A stretch of DNA of 64,000 nt from positions 999,215-1,063,214 of the forward strand of contig NZ_CBXV010000008.1 in assembly GCF_000820845.2 (NCBI RefSeq). Reading direction: 5' to 3'. The notes beneath the pieces were generated by a model. That model was not told the DNA's origin and made no database searches. It saw only the letters and a list, made by a program, of their open reading frames with translations. Below, in pieces: positions 26,483-35,343 of the stretch (position 1 is its first letter; every line of letters starts with the position of its first letter). This DNA comes from Pyrinomonas methylaliphatogenes. GTDB lineage: Bacteria; Acidobacteriota; Blastocatellia; Pyrinomonadales; Pyrinomonadaceae. The position numbers were made by a program, and so were the translations under genes.

Positions 26483-28975
26483 TCAACGGCTTTTAGCGCG
26501 CACCGGCTCGAGATCAGGCTCTTCCGTTGGCCGTTCGCGCCCGCCATCGCCGGATGTTGAAGCCGGAACCGGAGGCGGCGGGCTGGCGACGAGCTTCTCG
26601 AGCGCCGCTTCTAGAACCTCATTGATGCGCGTCACCAAGACGAATTCGATCTCGCGTCGCACATCTTCGGGCACTTTCTCCAGATCAGCTTCGTTGCGCG
26701 CGGGCAGTATCACGCGCCGTATGCCAGCGCGATGAGCTGCGAGGACCTTCTCTTTGATGCCGCCGACTGGAAAGACCAAGCCGGAGAGCGTGATCTCCCC
26801 GGTCATCGCCGTATCGGAGCGGACGCGGCGGCCCGTGTAGAGCGAGGCGAGCGCCGTCGTGATCGCGACTCCCGCGCTCGGCCCATCTTTCGGGATCGCG
26901 CCGGCTGGGACGTGGATGTGAACGCCGTAGTTTTTGAACATCTCCGGATTGATGTCCCACTCGGCGGCGTGCGACCAGAGATAGGAGCGGGCCGCGCGGG
27001 CAGACTCTTGCATCACTTCGCCCAGTTGCCCGGTCAGGATCAGGCCAGATCCGCCCGGCAACAGCGTCGCTTCGATGAAGAGGATCTCGCCGCCCATCTC
27101 GGTCCAGGCTAGTCCTGTCGCGACGCCGACCGGCAACTCTTTGCGCGCCTCTTCGATGAAGAAGCGCGGCGCGCCCAGATAATCTTTGACTTGCGCGGCG
27201 TCGACTTTGATTCTGTCCGCTTCGCCTTTAGCGATCTTCAAGGCGGCTTTGCGCGCGATCTGACCGATGGATCGCTCCAGTTGGCGCACGCCGGCTTCGC
27301 GCGTATAGCGCGCGATGATCAGTTGCAGGGCTTCGTCGGTGATTTCGAACTGGTCCGGTCGCAGTCCGTTCTCCTGCACCTGACGCGGGACGAGATATCG
27401 TTTGGCGATCTGCAACTTCTCCTGTTCGCTGTAGCCGGCCAAGTAGATGATCTCCATGCGGTCGCGCAGCGGAGGCGGAATCGGGCCCAGTTGATTAGCC
27501 GTCGCGATGAAGAAGACTTTCGAGAGATCGAACGGCAGATCCAGATAGTGATCGCGAAAGCTGTAATTCTGTTGCGGATCGAGGATCTCGAGCAAAGCGG
27601 CTGCCGGATCGCCGCGGAAATCCATCCCGAGTTTATCTATTTCATCGAGCATCAGGACGGGATTATTTGTCCCCGCGCGGCGAATCGCTTGGATGATCCG
27701 TCCGGGCATCGCGCCGATGTAAGTGCGGCGATGGCCGCGCAGTTCCGCTTCATCGCGCACGCCGCCCAAGCTGATGCGTTCGAACTGGCGCCCCAGCGCG
27801 CGCGCGATCGAACGACCTAGGCTCGTCTTGCCGACGCCCGGCGGGCCGACGAAACAGAGAATAGGGCTCTTGGCATCCGGGCGCAGTTTGAGGACGGCGA
27901 GGAACTCGAGGATCCGTTCTTTGACATCTTCAAGTCCGTAGTGGTCTTCGTCCAGAATGCGGCGCGCCTCTTCGAGATCGAGTTTGTCGGGCGAGGATTT
28001 GCGCCAAGGCAGCTCGAGAATGTATTCGAGATAGGAGCGTATGACGTGATAGTCGGGCGCGGCGGACGGGAGCTTCTCCATGCGCCTTAGTTCGCGTTCG
28101 GCTTCGGCGCGGACCTCATCCGGAAGATCGGCCGTGGCGAGCCGCTCGCGCAGCATTTCGACCTCAGCTTTTTCTCCGCCTTCATCCTCGCCCAGCTCTT
28201 TCTGGATCGCCTTAAGCTGTTGCCGCAAGAAGTAGTCGCGTTGCGCTTTGGTCATCTCGCTTTGCGCTTCGGCGGCGATCTTGGTGCGAAGCTGTAGGAT
28301 CTCGATCTCGCGCGCAAGATAGGTGTAGGTCAGATGAAGCAACTGGTCCACCGTCTGCGCCTCGAGCATCGCCTGCTCTTGCTCTTGGCCGAGATCGAGC
28401 ACGGAGGCGAGGAAATAGGCGAGCTGGACGGGATCCTGAGTGCCGAGGATGATCGAGCGCACTTCAGGGGGAACCTGCGGCATCATCGCCAACGCCTGTT
28501 GGATGAGCGCGTTGATGTTGCGGCGTAACGCTTCGACTTCCGCCGCATCTTCGACCTTGAGCGCGGGCAGGATCTCGACTCGGGCGCGCAAGTAAGGCTG
28601 TTCGTGCACCCATCCGACGATGCGTATCCGTTCGAGCCCTTGAACGATGAGCTGAATGGTCTGCGAGCTCTCATCGCGCATCATGCGTTTGATGGTGACG
28701 AGCGTTCCCGTCTCGAAGAGATCGGCTGGACCGGCCTCGTGCTCGCCTGCGCTCGCTGGGCGCACGCCGAAACAGGCGAGAAGCTTCTCCTCGGTCGAAA
28801 GGGCCGCCTCGACGGCGGCGACCGAACGCGGGCGCCCGACCGTCAGCGGCACGACGGTCGCCGGAAAGAGCGTCGTGTTCTGGAGCGGCAGCACAGCCGC
28901 TTCGAAAGGAAGCGAGGCTGATCCGGGCGTGCTCGCATATCGCTCAGCTTCGTTGTAATCCGTCGTCTCAACCAT
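26483..28975 (-). CDS. lon: ATP-dependent protease Lon
   Basis: Lon degrades misfolded and regulatory proteins. The protein (830 residues from the ATG at 28975) has an N-terminal LON substrate domain starting near [16 protein letters not shown], then a coiled-coil region. The AAA+ module carries Walker [10 protein letters not shown] near residue 376 and [10 protein letters not shown]. The protease domain holds the catalytic Ser in KDGPSAG (about 700) and Lys in [14 protein letters not shown] (about 742). A Pro-rich tail of about 40 residues is extra. It is the last gene after CBS and Hsp20 genes on the same strand. Confidence 0.97.
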   Translation of the reverse strand: MVETTDYNEAERYASTPGSASLPFEAAVLPLQNTTLFPATVVPLTVGRPRSVAAVEAALSTEEKLLACFGVRPASAGEHEAGPADLFETGTLVTIKRMMRDESSQTIQLIVQGLERIRIVGWVHEQPYLRARVEILPALKVEDAAEVEALRRNINALIQQALAMMPQVPPEVRSIILGTQDPVQLAYFLASVLDLGQEQEQAMLEAQTVDQLLHLTYTYLAREIEILQLRTKIAAEAQSEMTKAQRDYFLRQQLKAIQKELGEDEGGEKAEVEMLRERLATADLPDEVRAEAERELRRMEKLPSAAPDYHVIRSYLEYILELPWRKSSPDKLDLEEARRILDEDHYGLEDVKERILEFLAVLKLRPDAKSPILCFVGPPGVGKTSLGRSIARALGRQFERISLGGVRDEAELRGHRRTYIGAMPGRIIQAIRRAGTNNPVLMLDEIDKLGMDFRGDPAAALLEILDPQQNYSFRDHYLDLPFDLSKVFFIATANQLGPIPPPLRDRMEIIYLAGYSEQEKLQIAKRYLVPRQVQENGLRPDQFEITDEALQLIIARYTREAGVRQLERSIGQIARKAALKIAKGEADRIKVDAAQVKDYLGAPRFFIEEARKELPVGVATGLAWTEMGGEILFIEATLLPGGSGLILTGQLGEVMQESARAARSYLWSHAAEWDINPEMFKNYGVHIHVPAGAIPKDGPSAGVAITTALASLYTGRRVRSDTAMTGEITLSGLVFPVGGIKEKVLAAHRAGIRRVILPARNEADLEKVPEDVRREIEFVLVTRINEVLEAALEKLVASPPPPVPASTSGDGGRERPTEEPDLEPVRAKSR

Positions 28976-29009
28976 CGTCTTCACCCTATCGTCTCGAATC
29001 CTCTCACCT

Positions 29010-29372
29010 TTAGCCGCAGCGCAAATTGAGTATGAGCAAGCCATCGCGATAATCGCGCTCGATCTCCGCCCCCTCGATCGGGCAAGGGAAGCGCAAAGTC
29101 TTCTCGAATCGGCTGTAGGTGATCTCCAGTTGATGACACAAGATGTTTTGCCGACACATGGTGTCGCGCCTCGAGCCGGAGATCCGCAAGATCGAATCGC
29201 GAATCGTGATCTCTAGTTCATCGGGCCGAACTCCGGCGAGTTCGACTTTGACGATCCATCCGTCCGCAGTGCGATATACGTCTGCGGGCGGATGCCATTC
29301 CGCTCCGGTGACGGGGCGTTTCATCCGATTCGTCGGGACTAAGCGGAAAAAGTTCTCCGTTGACTTGCCCAT
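29010..29372 (-). CDS. Small heat-shock protein, Hsp20/alpha-crystallin family
   Basis: This protein (120 residues) has an alpha-crystallin domain: PPADVYRTADGWIVKVELAGVRPDELEITI near the start and FEKTLRFPCPIEGAEIERDYRDGLLILNL near the end. It holds unfolding proteins in a refoldable state. The ATG at 29372 is 6 bases after GGAGAG; the ATG at 29378 abuts that site. It has three Cys in the strand that usually lacks them (MCRQNILCHQ and RFPC). It lies 34 bp before lon, so the two are probably co-transcribed. Confidence 0.93.
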   Translation of the reverse strand: MGKSTENFFRLVPTNRMKRPVTGAEWHPPADVYRTADGWIVKVELAGVRPDELEITIRDSILRISGSRRDTMCRQNILCHQLEITYSRFEKTLRFPCPIEGAEIERDYRDGLLILNLRCG

Positions 29373-29477
29373 CTTCATCTCTCCTTCGCGCGGCGTTGAA
29401 GGTGTCGACGCGAGATCTTTAAGATACACAGCGGAAGAGGCGCAGGCAAACATCAAGAAACCTTCAGCGCGCTCTTT

Positions 29478-30044
29478 TCAATCGAAGAAGCGGCTCCAGA
29501 AGGAGTGGCCGCTCGAGATCTCTTCGAGCGCGTGTGCGAGTTCACGGTCCTCTTCGGTCTCCAGCGCGATATCGGCCATCGAGATGATGCCGCGTAGATT
29601 GCCATCCTGATCGACCACCGGGATACGGCGCACTTGCTTGTCGCCCATCTTGCGAATCACGTCAACGACGCGGTCATCGGGTTGCGCCGTGTGCACCTCT
29701 GTCGTCATAACCTCTTCGACGCGCGTGGTGCGCGGGTCTTTCCCCATCGCGATCGCGCGGATGACGATGTCGCGGTCGGTGATGAGACCGACGAGTTTGC
29801 CATGGTTGCGCCCTTCACCTTTCGCCGCTTCTGCCGATTCGATCGCGACGGGATCGACGATCGGGATGATTCCCGTATCCTCTTCGAGCATCCATTTGGC
29901 GATTTGTTCGAGCGTCGCGTCGCGCGTCGCGACCGTCACCTCGCGCGTCATGATATCGCGGCAAAGGATGTGTGTGCGCCGCCCCTCATAACCGAAAGCA
30001 TGATCTTGATCGTGATCCTCTCGTGCGCCCTTGCCTTTGGACAT
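29478..30044 (-). CDS. Two-CBS-domain protein
   Basis: This 188-residue protein holds a pair of CBS motifs: CRDIMTREVTVATRDATLEQIAKWMLEEDTGIIPIVD (about 28-64) with LVGLITDRDIVIRAIA, and VEEVMTTEVHTAQPDDRVVDVIRKMGDKQVRRIPVVDQDGNLRGIISMADIA (about 108-160). CBS pairs usually bind adenosyl ligands and regulate partners. No catalytic domain is attached. Its position ahead of hsp20 and lon suggests a role in energy or stress sensing; this is inference. Confidence 0.93.
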   Translation of the reverse strand: MSKGKGAREDHDQDHAFGYEGRRTHILCRDIMTREVTVATRDATLEQIAKWMLEEDTGIIPIVDPVAIESAEAAKGEGRNHGKLVGLITDRDIVIRAIAMGKDPRTTRVEEVMTTEVHTAQPDDRVVDVIRKMGDKQVRRIPVVDQDGNLRGIISMADIALETEEDRELAHALEEISSGHSFWSRFFD

Positions 30045-30242
30045 TTAAGATCCCTCCTTGCTCCTGCCGAGTGCTGTTAAGCTCCACAAGAGCGACTGGC
30101 TCGTGCGAGAGGCGGGCCGTCCGCTCCTTAAAGTCGCTGAGAGGGGAGCACTCGCCGATTATACAAGGCTTTGGAAAAATTACCAGCGGCGCCTCTTCAT
30201 CGCAAAAGATCCTTTACGCGATGCGCCGTTCGCTGGTGGAAT

Positions 30243-31214
30243 TCAAGGCCGAGCTTCGATTTCGACGGTCATTTGCACGGTCGCATAGATCTCAAGGCGG
30301 CCAGGCTCGATCGGCGTTGACGCCTCCGCTGCGGGCATGCTCCGGCTGAGTTCATAACGCGGCAACGGGCGCACGACACCGCCCTCCTCCACTTCGAGGA
30401 TGCGGATGACCCGCCCGCCAAGAGAACGAGCGATAGCCTGCGCTTTGTCGAGAGCGGCGCGCGCCGCGTCGCTCAAAGCGCGTGCGCGTACCTCGCGATC
30501 TTGACGCAGGGTGAAGCTCAGGCTGTCGATGTTGTTCGCCCCAGCGCGCGCGGCCTCATCGATGACGGCGCCGACTTTCGTCAGATCGTTCAAGGTGACG
30601 ACGACCGCATTGCGCGCTACATATCCAGTGATCGTCGGCGGCACGTTCGGGCGATAGTCCATCTGCGGCTGGAGGCTATAGCCGCTCGTCTTGATCTCAG
30701 CTCCTGGACCGGCTACCGCTTCAACGGCGCGTTGTACAGCATCGCTGCGACGCGCGTTCTCCTGTTGGGCTTCGAGCGCGCTCTTGCTTTGCGTGACGAC
30801 GGCGATGGTGACGATGGCCGTATCGGGTTGCGCTTGCACGGTGGCGTCGCCGTTGACCGTGACGCGCGTGAAACCGGATAACAGATCGCGAGAATCCGAA
30901 TCGGTCGTCGGCTTCAACGTGCGCGCTTCAAAGGGCAGGCCCTCCTGAAATGTCGTTATCGCATCGGGGCGAAGCTGGCCCACCGCTTCGACTGCGGTCC
31001 CTTCGCGAAACCATGTCTCACTTCGGAAGCGTTGGGCATTGAGCAACAAGAACTTCTGCTGCGCCGTGACGATCAACCACCCGCCCGGCTCGACCGTATG
31101 CGCTAGCTTCCCGCGCACCGTCGTCTCTTGGGCGAGGGCGGCAGCTGCAAGCAGAAAGGATAACGCGCTCATTTGCGCCAATCTCGCCAAAAGTCTCATC
31201 GCTTCTTGAATCAT
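30243..31214 (-). CDS. SIMPL (DUF541/YggE-like) domain secreted protein with an N-terminal beta domain
   Basis: The 323-residue protein has a signal peptide (about 1-28). A short beta domain follows (TTVRGKLAHTVEPGGWLIVTAQQKFLLL...VEAVGQL, about 32-90), then the SIMPL domain (VTVNGDATVQAQPDTAIVTIAVVTQSKSALEAQQENARRSDAVQRAVE ... GYVARNAVVVTLNDLTKVGAVIDEAARAGANNIDSLSFTLRQD). SIMPL proteins are periplasmic; YggE reduces oxidative stress by an unknown mechanism. The extra beta domain is not part of standard YggE. Confidence 0.9.
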   Translation of the reverse strand: MIQEAMRLLARLAQMSALSFLLAAAALAQETTVRGKLAHTVEPGGWLIVTAQQKFLLLNAQRFRSETWFREGTAVEAVGQLRPDAITTFQEGLPFEARTLKPTTDSDSRDLLSGFTRVTVNGDATVQAQPDTAIVTIAVVTQSKSALEAQQENARRSDAVQRAVEAVAGPGAEIKTSGYSLQPQMDYRPNVPPTITGYVARNAVVVTLNDLTKVGAVIDEAARAGANNIDSLSFTLRQDREVRARALSDAARAALDKAQAIARSLGGRVIRILEVEEGGVVRPLPRYELSRSMPAAEASTPIEPGRLEIYATVQMTVEIEARP

Positions 31215-31358
31215 CTCGTGCTCCTTCGTCGCTCGGTGTTAATACCCTTGAACTTTGCAAGGACGCTCTGTTTGTAACACGTTCGAAGGAGAGAAGCGAG
31301 CTATGCGCACAAGGTTGCCCGCATATTCGACGATTTGTTAGGATGTCCATAACTTGCC

Positions 31359-31715
31359 ATGAAAGGTCTCGAAAGGCGGTTGATCAACTTCAAGAAGCCC
31401 GAACGCAAGGGCCGCCTCATCACGGTCGGGCGCGTTGAGGATTTGCCTGAAGGTCGCAGCGCTACGGTCGAGTTGAACGATGGGGCGGAGCTCGCCATTT
31501 ACAACGTCGGAGGGAGATTTTACGCCATCGAGAATTTCTGTCCGCATAAGGGGGCGCCGCTCGCCGATGGTTTTCTACACGGGCGCATCGTCGAATGCTG
31601 TTTGCACGGCTGGCGCTTCGATGTCGGGACGGGCCAATGTTTGACGCGCCCGGGCTGCGACATCGAGACTTACGAAGTCATCATCGAAGATGGGTTGATA
31701 AAGATCAAAGTGTGA
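31359..31715 (+). CDS. Rieske [2Fe-2S] ferredoxin-like protein
   Basis: This 118-residue soluble protein has the Rieske motifs CPHKG (Cys61, His63) and CCLHGW (Cys80, His83), in the usual order and spacing, with a beta-sandwich around them. Length and lack of a membrane helix fit the small ferredoxins of dioxygenase or nitrite-reductase type that pass one electron. No oxygenase is nearby, so the partner is unknown. Its final eight codons and stop are copied just downstream (31757-31787). Confidence 0.93.
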   Translation: MKGLERRLINFKKPERKGRLITVGRVEDLPEGRSATVELNDGAELAIYNVGGRFYAIENFCPHKGAPLADGFLHGRIVECCLHGWRFDVGTGQCLTRPGCDIETYEVIIEDGLIKIKV

Positions 31716-31722
31716 TCAATGC
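31692..31722. repeat. Direct repeat spanning the Rieske gene stop
   Basis: This 31-bp stretch holds the last 24 bases of the Rieske gene including its TGA and 7 bases beyond. It matches 31757-31787 at 29 of 31 positions with a period of 65 bp. Confidence 0.9.
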
Positions 31723-32184
31723 CTGCGCCTGTCAACTTGACTTCACGGGCATGCGAGGGTTGATAAAGATCAACGTGTAATCAATGCGCCGTGGCAGATG
31801 GCTCGTTTGGAAAAACATAGGGCGATCGCATTGAAATCCGCTTGGGAAGTGACAGCGTAGAAGACTTGCCTTAAAGGATGGCAGAGCATGCCGCCGATTT
31901 ACGCGCCTGATATTTCGCGACCAGCCGCCGCGCTTGTGGTTCGATGCCAAATCTTCTTGAATGAAGCCTCTTTGAAGCGGGTCCGCGAGTTGCGAGTTCT
32001 AGCGCTCGATGAACTAGGGGGCGGCAAGCTGAATCCTCTTGCTCAGCGCCTCCTCTGCCAAAGGTTGCTTCTTTCCTGAGGGAGCTGGGGGATCAAACGT
32101 TAGGCAGACTGCGCATCCCACCATTCCACCAGCGATCTGGTTTCGGTAGCTTGGGGGCAACCGGTAGGTAGACTGTCCCATAGG
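31716..32184. other. 469-bp gap with two paired repeats and no supported gene
   Basis: Apart from the Rieske-end copy, a second, more diverged pair lies at 32081-32120 and 32146-32180 (both run GAGCT/TAGCT, a G-run, then TAGG-AGACTG and end TCCCA), period about 64. This second pair lies just past the nadA stop. A 63-codon open frame at 31888-32079 has no recognisable similarity and no good start signal. Confidence 0.6.
31757..31787. repeat. Downstream copy of the Rieske gene 3' end
   Basis: Partner of 31692-31722. The copy again encodes GLIKINV and a stop if read in the matching frame, but the 65-bp offset puts it out of frame with the gene and there is no start, so it is not translated as an extension. 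Confidence 0.9.
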
Positions 32185-33222
32185 TCAATCGCCCTTCTGC
32201 TTGACTGGCGAAAGATGCTGGCTCATCTCGAGCATGCGTTGAACCGGACGGAGCGCGCGTCGCATGGTTTCTTCGTCAATCGTAATCTCCGGTCTTCGGT
32301 CACGCATGCAGAGGTAGAGCTTCTCCAGCGTGTTCAGACGCATGTACGGGCACAGCGCGCAACTGCAACCGGAGTTCGGTGGCGAGCAGATGAACTCAGC
32401 ATCGGGGCGCGCTTTCTTCATCTGGTGCAGGATGCCCGCTTCTGTTGCAACGATGAACTGTTTCTTCTCCGTGTGTTTCTCGACGTACTTCAAGAGCGCG
32501 AGCGTCGAGCCGACGAACTCCGCTTGTTGCAGCACGGCCTCTTCGCATTCGGGATGCGCGATGATCGCCGCTTCCGGATATTCGGCGCGTAGTTGCAGCA
32601 AGCGGCGCGCGTTGAACTGTTCGTGGACGATGCAGAAACCGGGCCAGAGGACCATCTTCCGCCCGGTCTGCTTTTCGACCCAGCGCCCCAAGTGCCTGTC
32701 TGGGCCGAAGACGATCGGTTTGTCGGGCGGGAGTTGACGGATGATGTCAACCGCGTTCGATGAGGTGACGATCACATCTGACAGCGCTTTCACCGCCGCC
32801 GAGGAGTTGATGTAGTTGACGACGATATGGTCGGGATACTGTTTCAACCACTCGGCATAAACATCTGCCGGGCAGCGATCGGCAAGCGAGCAACCGGCGT
32901 CAAGATCCGGCAGGTAGACCGGTTTATCCGGATTGAGGATTTTCGCCGTCTCGGCCATGAAGTGGACGCCGCAGAAGACTATGCAATCGGCATTGGTCTT
33001 CGCCGCAGCTTGCGCCAGAGCGAGCGAATCGCCGACGAAATCGGCCAGATCCTGAATAGCTTCGTCCTGATAGTAGTGGGCGAGGATGACGGCGTTCATC
33101 TCCTCTTTGAGGCGCGAGATCTCCGCTTCGAGATCGAGCGACGGATCGATCGTCGCCAAGCGCGCCGACAGATCCATCTCTTGTCCGGCGTTTATGGCTG
33201 CGTTTGGTGCGCTGTTCTGCAT
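32185..33222 (-). CDS. nadA: Quinolinate synthase
   Basis: NadA condenses iminoaspartate with dihydroxyacetone phosphate to quinolinate using an oxygen-sensitive [4Fe-4S] cluster. The 345-residue protein has [65 protein letters not shown] and [21 protein letters not shown]. These supply the cluster cysteines and the substrate ligands. It is 8 kb from nadB, on the opposite strand. A later start at MDLSARL is possible. Confidence 0.96.
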   Translation of the reverse strand: MQNSAPNAAINAGQEMDLSARLATIDPSLDLEAEISRLKEEMNAVILAHYYQDEAIQDLADFVGDSLALAQAAAKTNADCIVFCGVHFMAETAKILNPDKPVYLPDLDAGCSLADRCPADVYAEWLKQYPDHIVVNYINSSAAVKALSDVIVTSSNAVDIIRQLPPDKPIVFGPDRHLGRWVEKQTGRKMVLWPGFCIVHEQFNARRLLQLRAEYPEAAIIAHPECEEAVLQQAEFVGSTLALLKYVEKHTEKKQFIVATEAGILHQMKKARPDAEFICSPPNSGCSCALCPYMRLNTLEKLYLCMRDRRPEITIDEETMRRALRPVQRMLEMSQHLSPVKQKGD

Positions 33223-33280
33223 CGTGCTGTTCCCCGCAAAGCGCGATATTTTCGCTCAGGTTAATTTTAAGCGGTTTCGA

Positions 33281-33313
33281 CCGGAGCGTCATCCTTCGCC
33301 ATTGACGCTCCGG
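33281..33313 (-). terminator. Hairpin downstream of fumC
   Basis: CCGGAGCGTCA at 33281-33291 is the exact reverse complement of 33303-33313, with an 11-base loop. It begins 9 bases past the fumC stop on the minus strand. The following bases on that strand are AT-rich but not a clean T-run, so termination is likely but may need Rho or be leaky into nadA. Confidence 0.6.
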
Positions 33314-33321
33314 CGCTCTTT

Positions 33322-34740
33322 CTAAGGATGCGTCATCTCTTCCGGTTTGACGTAACGATCGAACTCTTCGCCCGTCAGGATGCCGAGTTCGATCGCCGCT
33401 TCGCGCAAACTAATGCCCCGCTTGTGCGCGTGTTTGGCGATCTTCGCCGCGTTGTCATAGCCGATGTAAGGATTGAGCGCCGTCACCAGCATGAGCGAAT
33501 TGCGCACATGCTCGGCGATGCGCTCGCGGTTGAGTTCGATGCCGACGACGCAGTAATCGACGAAGTTGTGGCAGGCATCGCCGAGCAGCCGGATCGAGTG
33601 AAGTAGATTGTAGATCATCACGGGTTTGAAGACGTTCAGCTCGAAGTTGCCTTGCGATCCAGCAAAAACGATCGCCGCATTGTTGCCCATGACTTGGACC
33701 GCGACCATGGTCATCGCCTCGCACTGCGTCGGATTGACCTTGCCGGGCATGATCGAAGAGCCGGGTTCATTCTCCGGCAAGATGAGCTCGCCCAGACCGG
33801 CGCGCGGCCCCGAAGCGAGCCAGCGTATGTCGTTAGCGATCTTCATCAGCGAGGCGGCGAGCGTCGCGAGCGCGCCGCTTGCGAAGACGATCTCGTCGTG
33901 CGCCGAAAGCGCGGCGAATTTGTTCGGGTGAGAACGGAAGGGAAGCCCAGTGAGCTCGGCGATCTTGGCGGCGGCGCGTTCGGCGAATTCGGGATGCGTA
34001 TTGAGTCCGGTGCCGACCGCCGTGCCGCCGATGGCCAGATCGTACAGCCCATCGAGCGTTTGCTTCAGGCGTTGCGCATCGCGTTCGAGCAGACTGGCCC
34101 AGCCGGACATCTCCTGTCCTACCGTGAGCGGCGTCGCGTCTTGCAAATGCGTGCGCCCGATCTTGACGACATCGGCGAACTCTCTGGCTTTGGTTTCGAT
34201 CGCTCCGCGTAGCCGGTCCACTTCTGGGATCAGACGGTTCATCGCCTCTGCCGCCGCGATGTGCATCGCCGTCGGGAACGTATCGTTCGACGATTGCGAC
34301 ATGTTCACATCGTCGTTCGGGTGGATCGGCTTTTTGCTTCCGAGTTGGCCGCCCGCAAGCTCGATCGCGCGATTGGCGATGACCTCATTGACGTTCATGT
34401 TCGTCTGCGTGCCGCTGCCCGTTTGCCAAACGCGCAAAGGGAAATGCGCGTCGAGCTTTCCGGCGATCACTTCATCCGCCGCTTGCACGATCAACCGCGC
34501 TTTCTCTTCGGGCAGCTTGCCGAGTTCAAGGTTGACGAGCGCGGCGGCCTTCTTCAGGATGCCGAACGCGCGGATGAGTTCGCGCGGCATCAGATCGTCG
34601 CCGATGCTGAAATATTTGAGCGAGCGTTGAGTTTGCGCTCCCCAGTATTTATCCGCCGGGACTTCGATTTCCCCCATCGAATCGCGCTCGATGCGCGTCC
34701 CACGTGTTTGCTCCTTCTTTTCGATCGCTTCCTGTGCCAT
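33322..34740 (-). CDS. fumC: Class II fumarate hydratase
   Basis: Fumarase C interconverts fumarate and malate in the TCA cycle. The 472-residue protein has the superfamily signature [16 protein letters not shown]. Other class II motifs are [53 protein letters not shown] and [13 protein letters not shown]. Aspartase can look similar, but the pattern [10 protein letters not shown] and overall match favour fumarase. The family usually begins near [15 protein letters not shown], so about 20 N-terminal residues are extra. Confidence 0.95.
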   Translation of the reverse strand: MAQEAIEKKEQTRGTRIERDSMGEIEVPADKYWGAQTQRSLKYFSIGDDLMPRELIRAFGILKKAAALVNLELGKLPEEKARLIVQAADEVIAGKLDAHFPLRVWQTGSGTQTNMNVNEVIANRAIELAGGQLGSKKPIHPNDDVNMSQSSNDTFPTAMHIAAAEAMNRLIPEVDRLRGAIETKAREFADVVKIGRTHLQDATPLTVGQEMSGWASLLERDAQRLKQTLDGLYDLAIGGTAVGTGLNTHPEFAERAAAKIAELTGLPFRSHPNKFAALSAHDEIVFASGALATLAASLMKIANDIRWLASGPRAGLGELILPENEPGSSIMPGKVNPTQCEAMTMVAVQVMGNNAAIVFAGSQGNFELNVFKPVMIYNLLHSIRLLGDACHNFVDYCVVGIELNRERIAEHVRNSLMLVTALNPYIGYDNAAKIAKHAHKRGISLREAAIELGILTGEEFDRYVKPEEMTHP

Positions 34741-34857
34741 GGGCGAAGAATTTCCCTCGATCCGAAAATTTTTAACGCCGATGATTCAATTTTACATTCT
34801 CATCCGACTCGGCGGCGAGCGCGTGACTCGCGTTCGGGCTTTTGACGTCACGCCTGA

Positions 34858-34892
34858 ACGTGATAAGCCTAGTTCGAGCCGCCTTCCGCATC
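34858..34892. repeat. Downstream copy of the rhodanese gene 3' end
   Basis: This 35-bp stretch matches 34925-34959 at 33 of 35 positions with a period of 67 bp. On the minus strand it lies downstream of the rhodanese gene. Confidence 0.9.
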
Positions 34893-34924
34893 AGGTGACG
34901 CTACATGGGCAGATCACGGGTTGG

Positions 34925-34959
34925 ACGTGATAAGCCTACTTCGAGCCGCCTTCCGCTTC
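34925..34959. repeat. Direct repeat spanning the rhodanese gene stop
   Basis: Partner of 34858-34892. It covers the last 24 bases of the rhodanese gene including its stop and 11 bases beyond, the same placement as at the Rieske gene. Confidence 0.9.
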
Positions 34960-35319
34960 CGTCGGAAGTCCCGCTCGTTGCCAAGCTTTCCAGCCGCCGG
35001 CCAGCGAGTAGACGTTCTCGTAGCCCATGCGTTGCAGCGCGTCGGCGGCGAGCGCCGAACGGTAACCGCCGCCGCAGTAGAGGATCAATTCGGTCTTCTT
35101 GTCGGGTATGACGCGCTCGATGTCGCGTTCGATGATCCCTTTGCCGAGGTGGATCGCGCCCGCGGCATGTCCGCGCTCCCACTCGTGATCCTCGCGCACG
35201 TCGATCAAACGAGCTTGCGGGTTCTCCGCCAGCCGCTTCTGCGCCTCCTCGACGCTGATCTCACGCACGCGCGTTTTGGCTTCTGCGACCAGCTTCAAAA
35301 AACCCTCCGTATGTTCCAT
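34936..35319 (-). CDS. Single-domain rhodanese-like protein
   Basis: This 127-residue protein has one rhodanese domain: LIDVREDHEWERGHAAGAIHLGKG (about 38-61) and the active loop YCGGGYRSA with Cys82. Such proteins carry persulfide sulfur to acceptors; the natural partner is not evident. The start has GAGGAG 8 bases upstream. It lies 24 bp after purL on the same strand and could share its transcript. Confidence 0.95.
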   Translation of the reverse strand: MEHTEGFLKLVAEAKTRVREISVEEAQKRLAENPQARLIDVREDHEWERGHAAGAIHLGKGIIERDIERVIPDKKTELILYCGGGYRSALAADALQRMGYENVYSLAGGWKAWQRAGLPTEAEGGSK

Positions 35320-35343
35320 GACGGCAACTCCTCAACTGAAGTG

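Noticed and set aside
30045..30242. CIRCE-type heat-shock operator (GAGTGCT and AGCACTC) upstream of the CBS gene
   Set aside because: The two half-sites are about 78 bp apart and the arms are short; the known operator has a 9-bp spacer.
31888..32079. A 63-codon frame between the Rieske and nadA genes
   Set aside because: No ribosome binding site, no similarity that I recognise, and the gap is occupied by repeat pairs.
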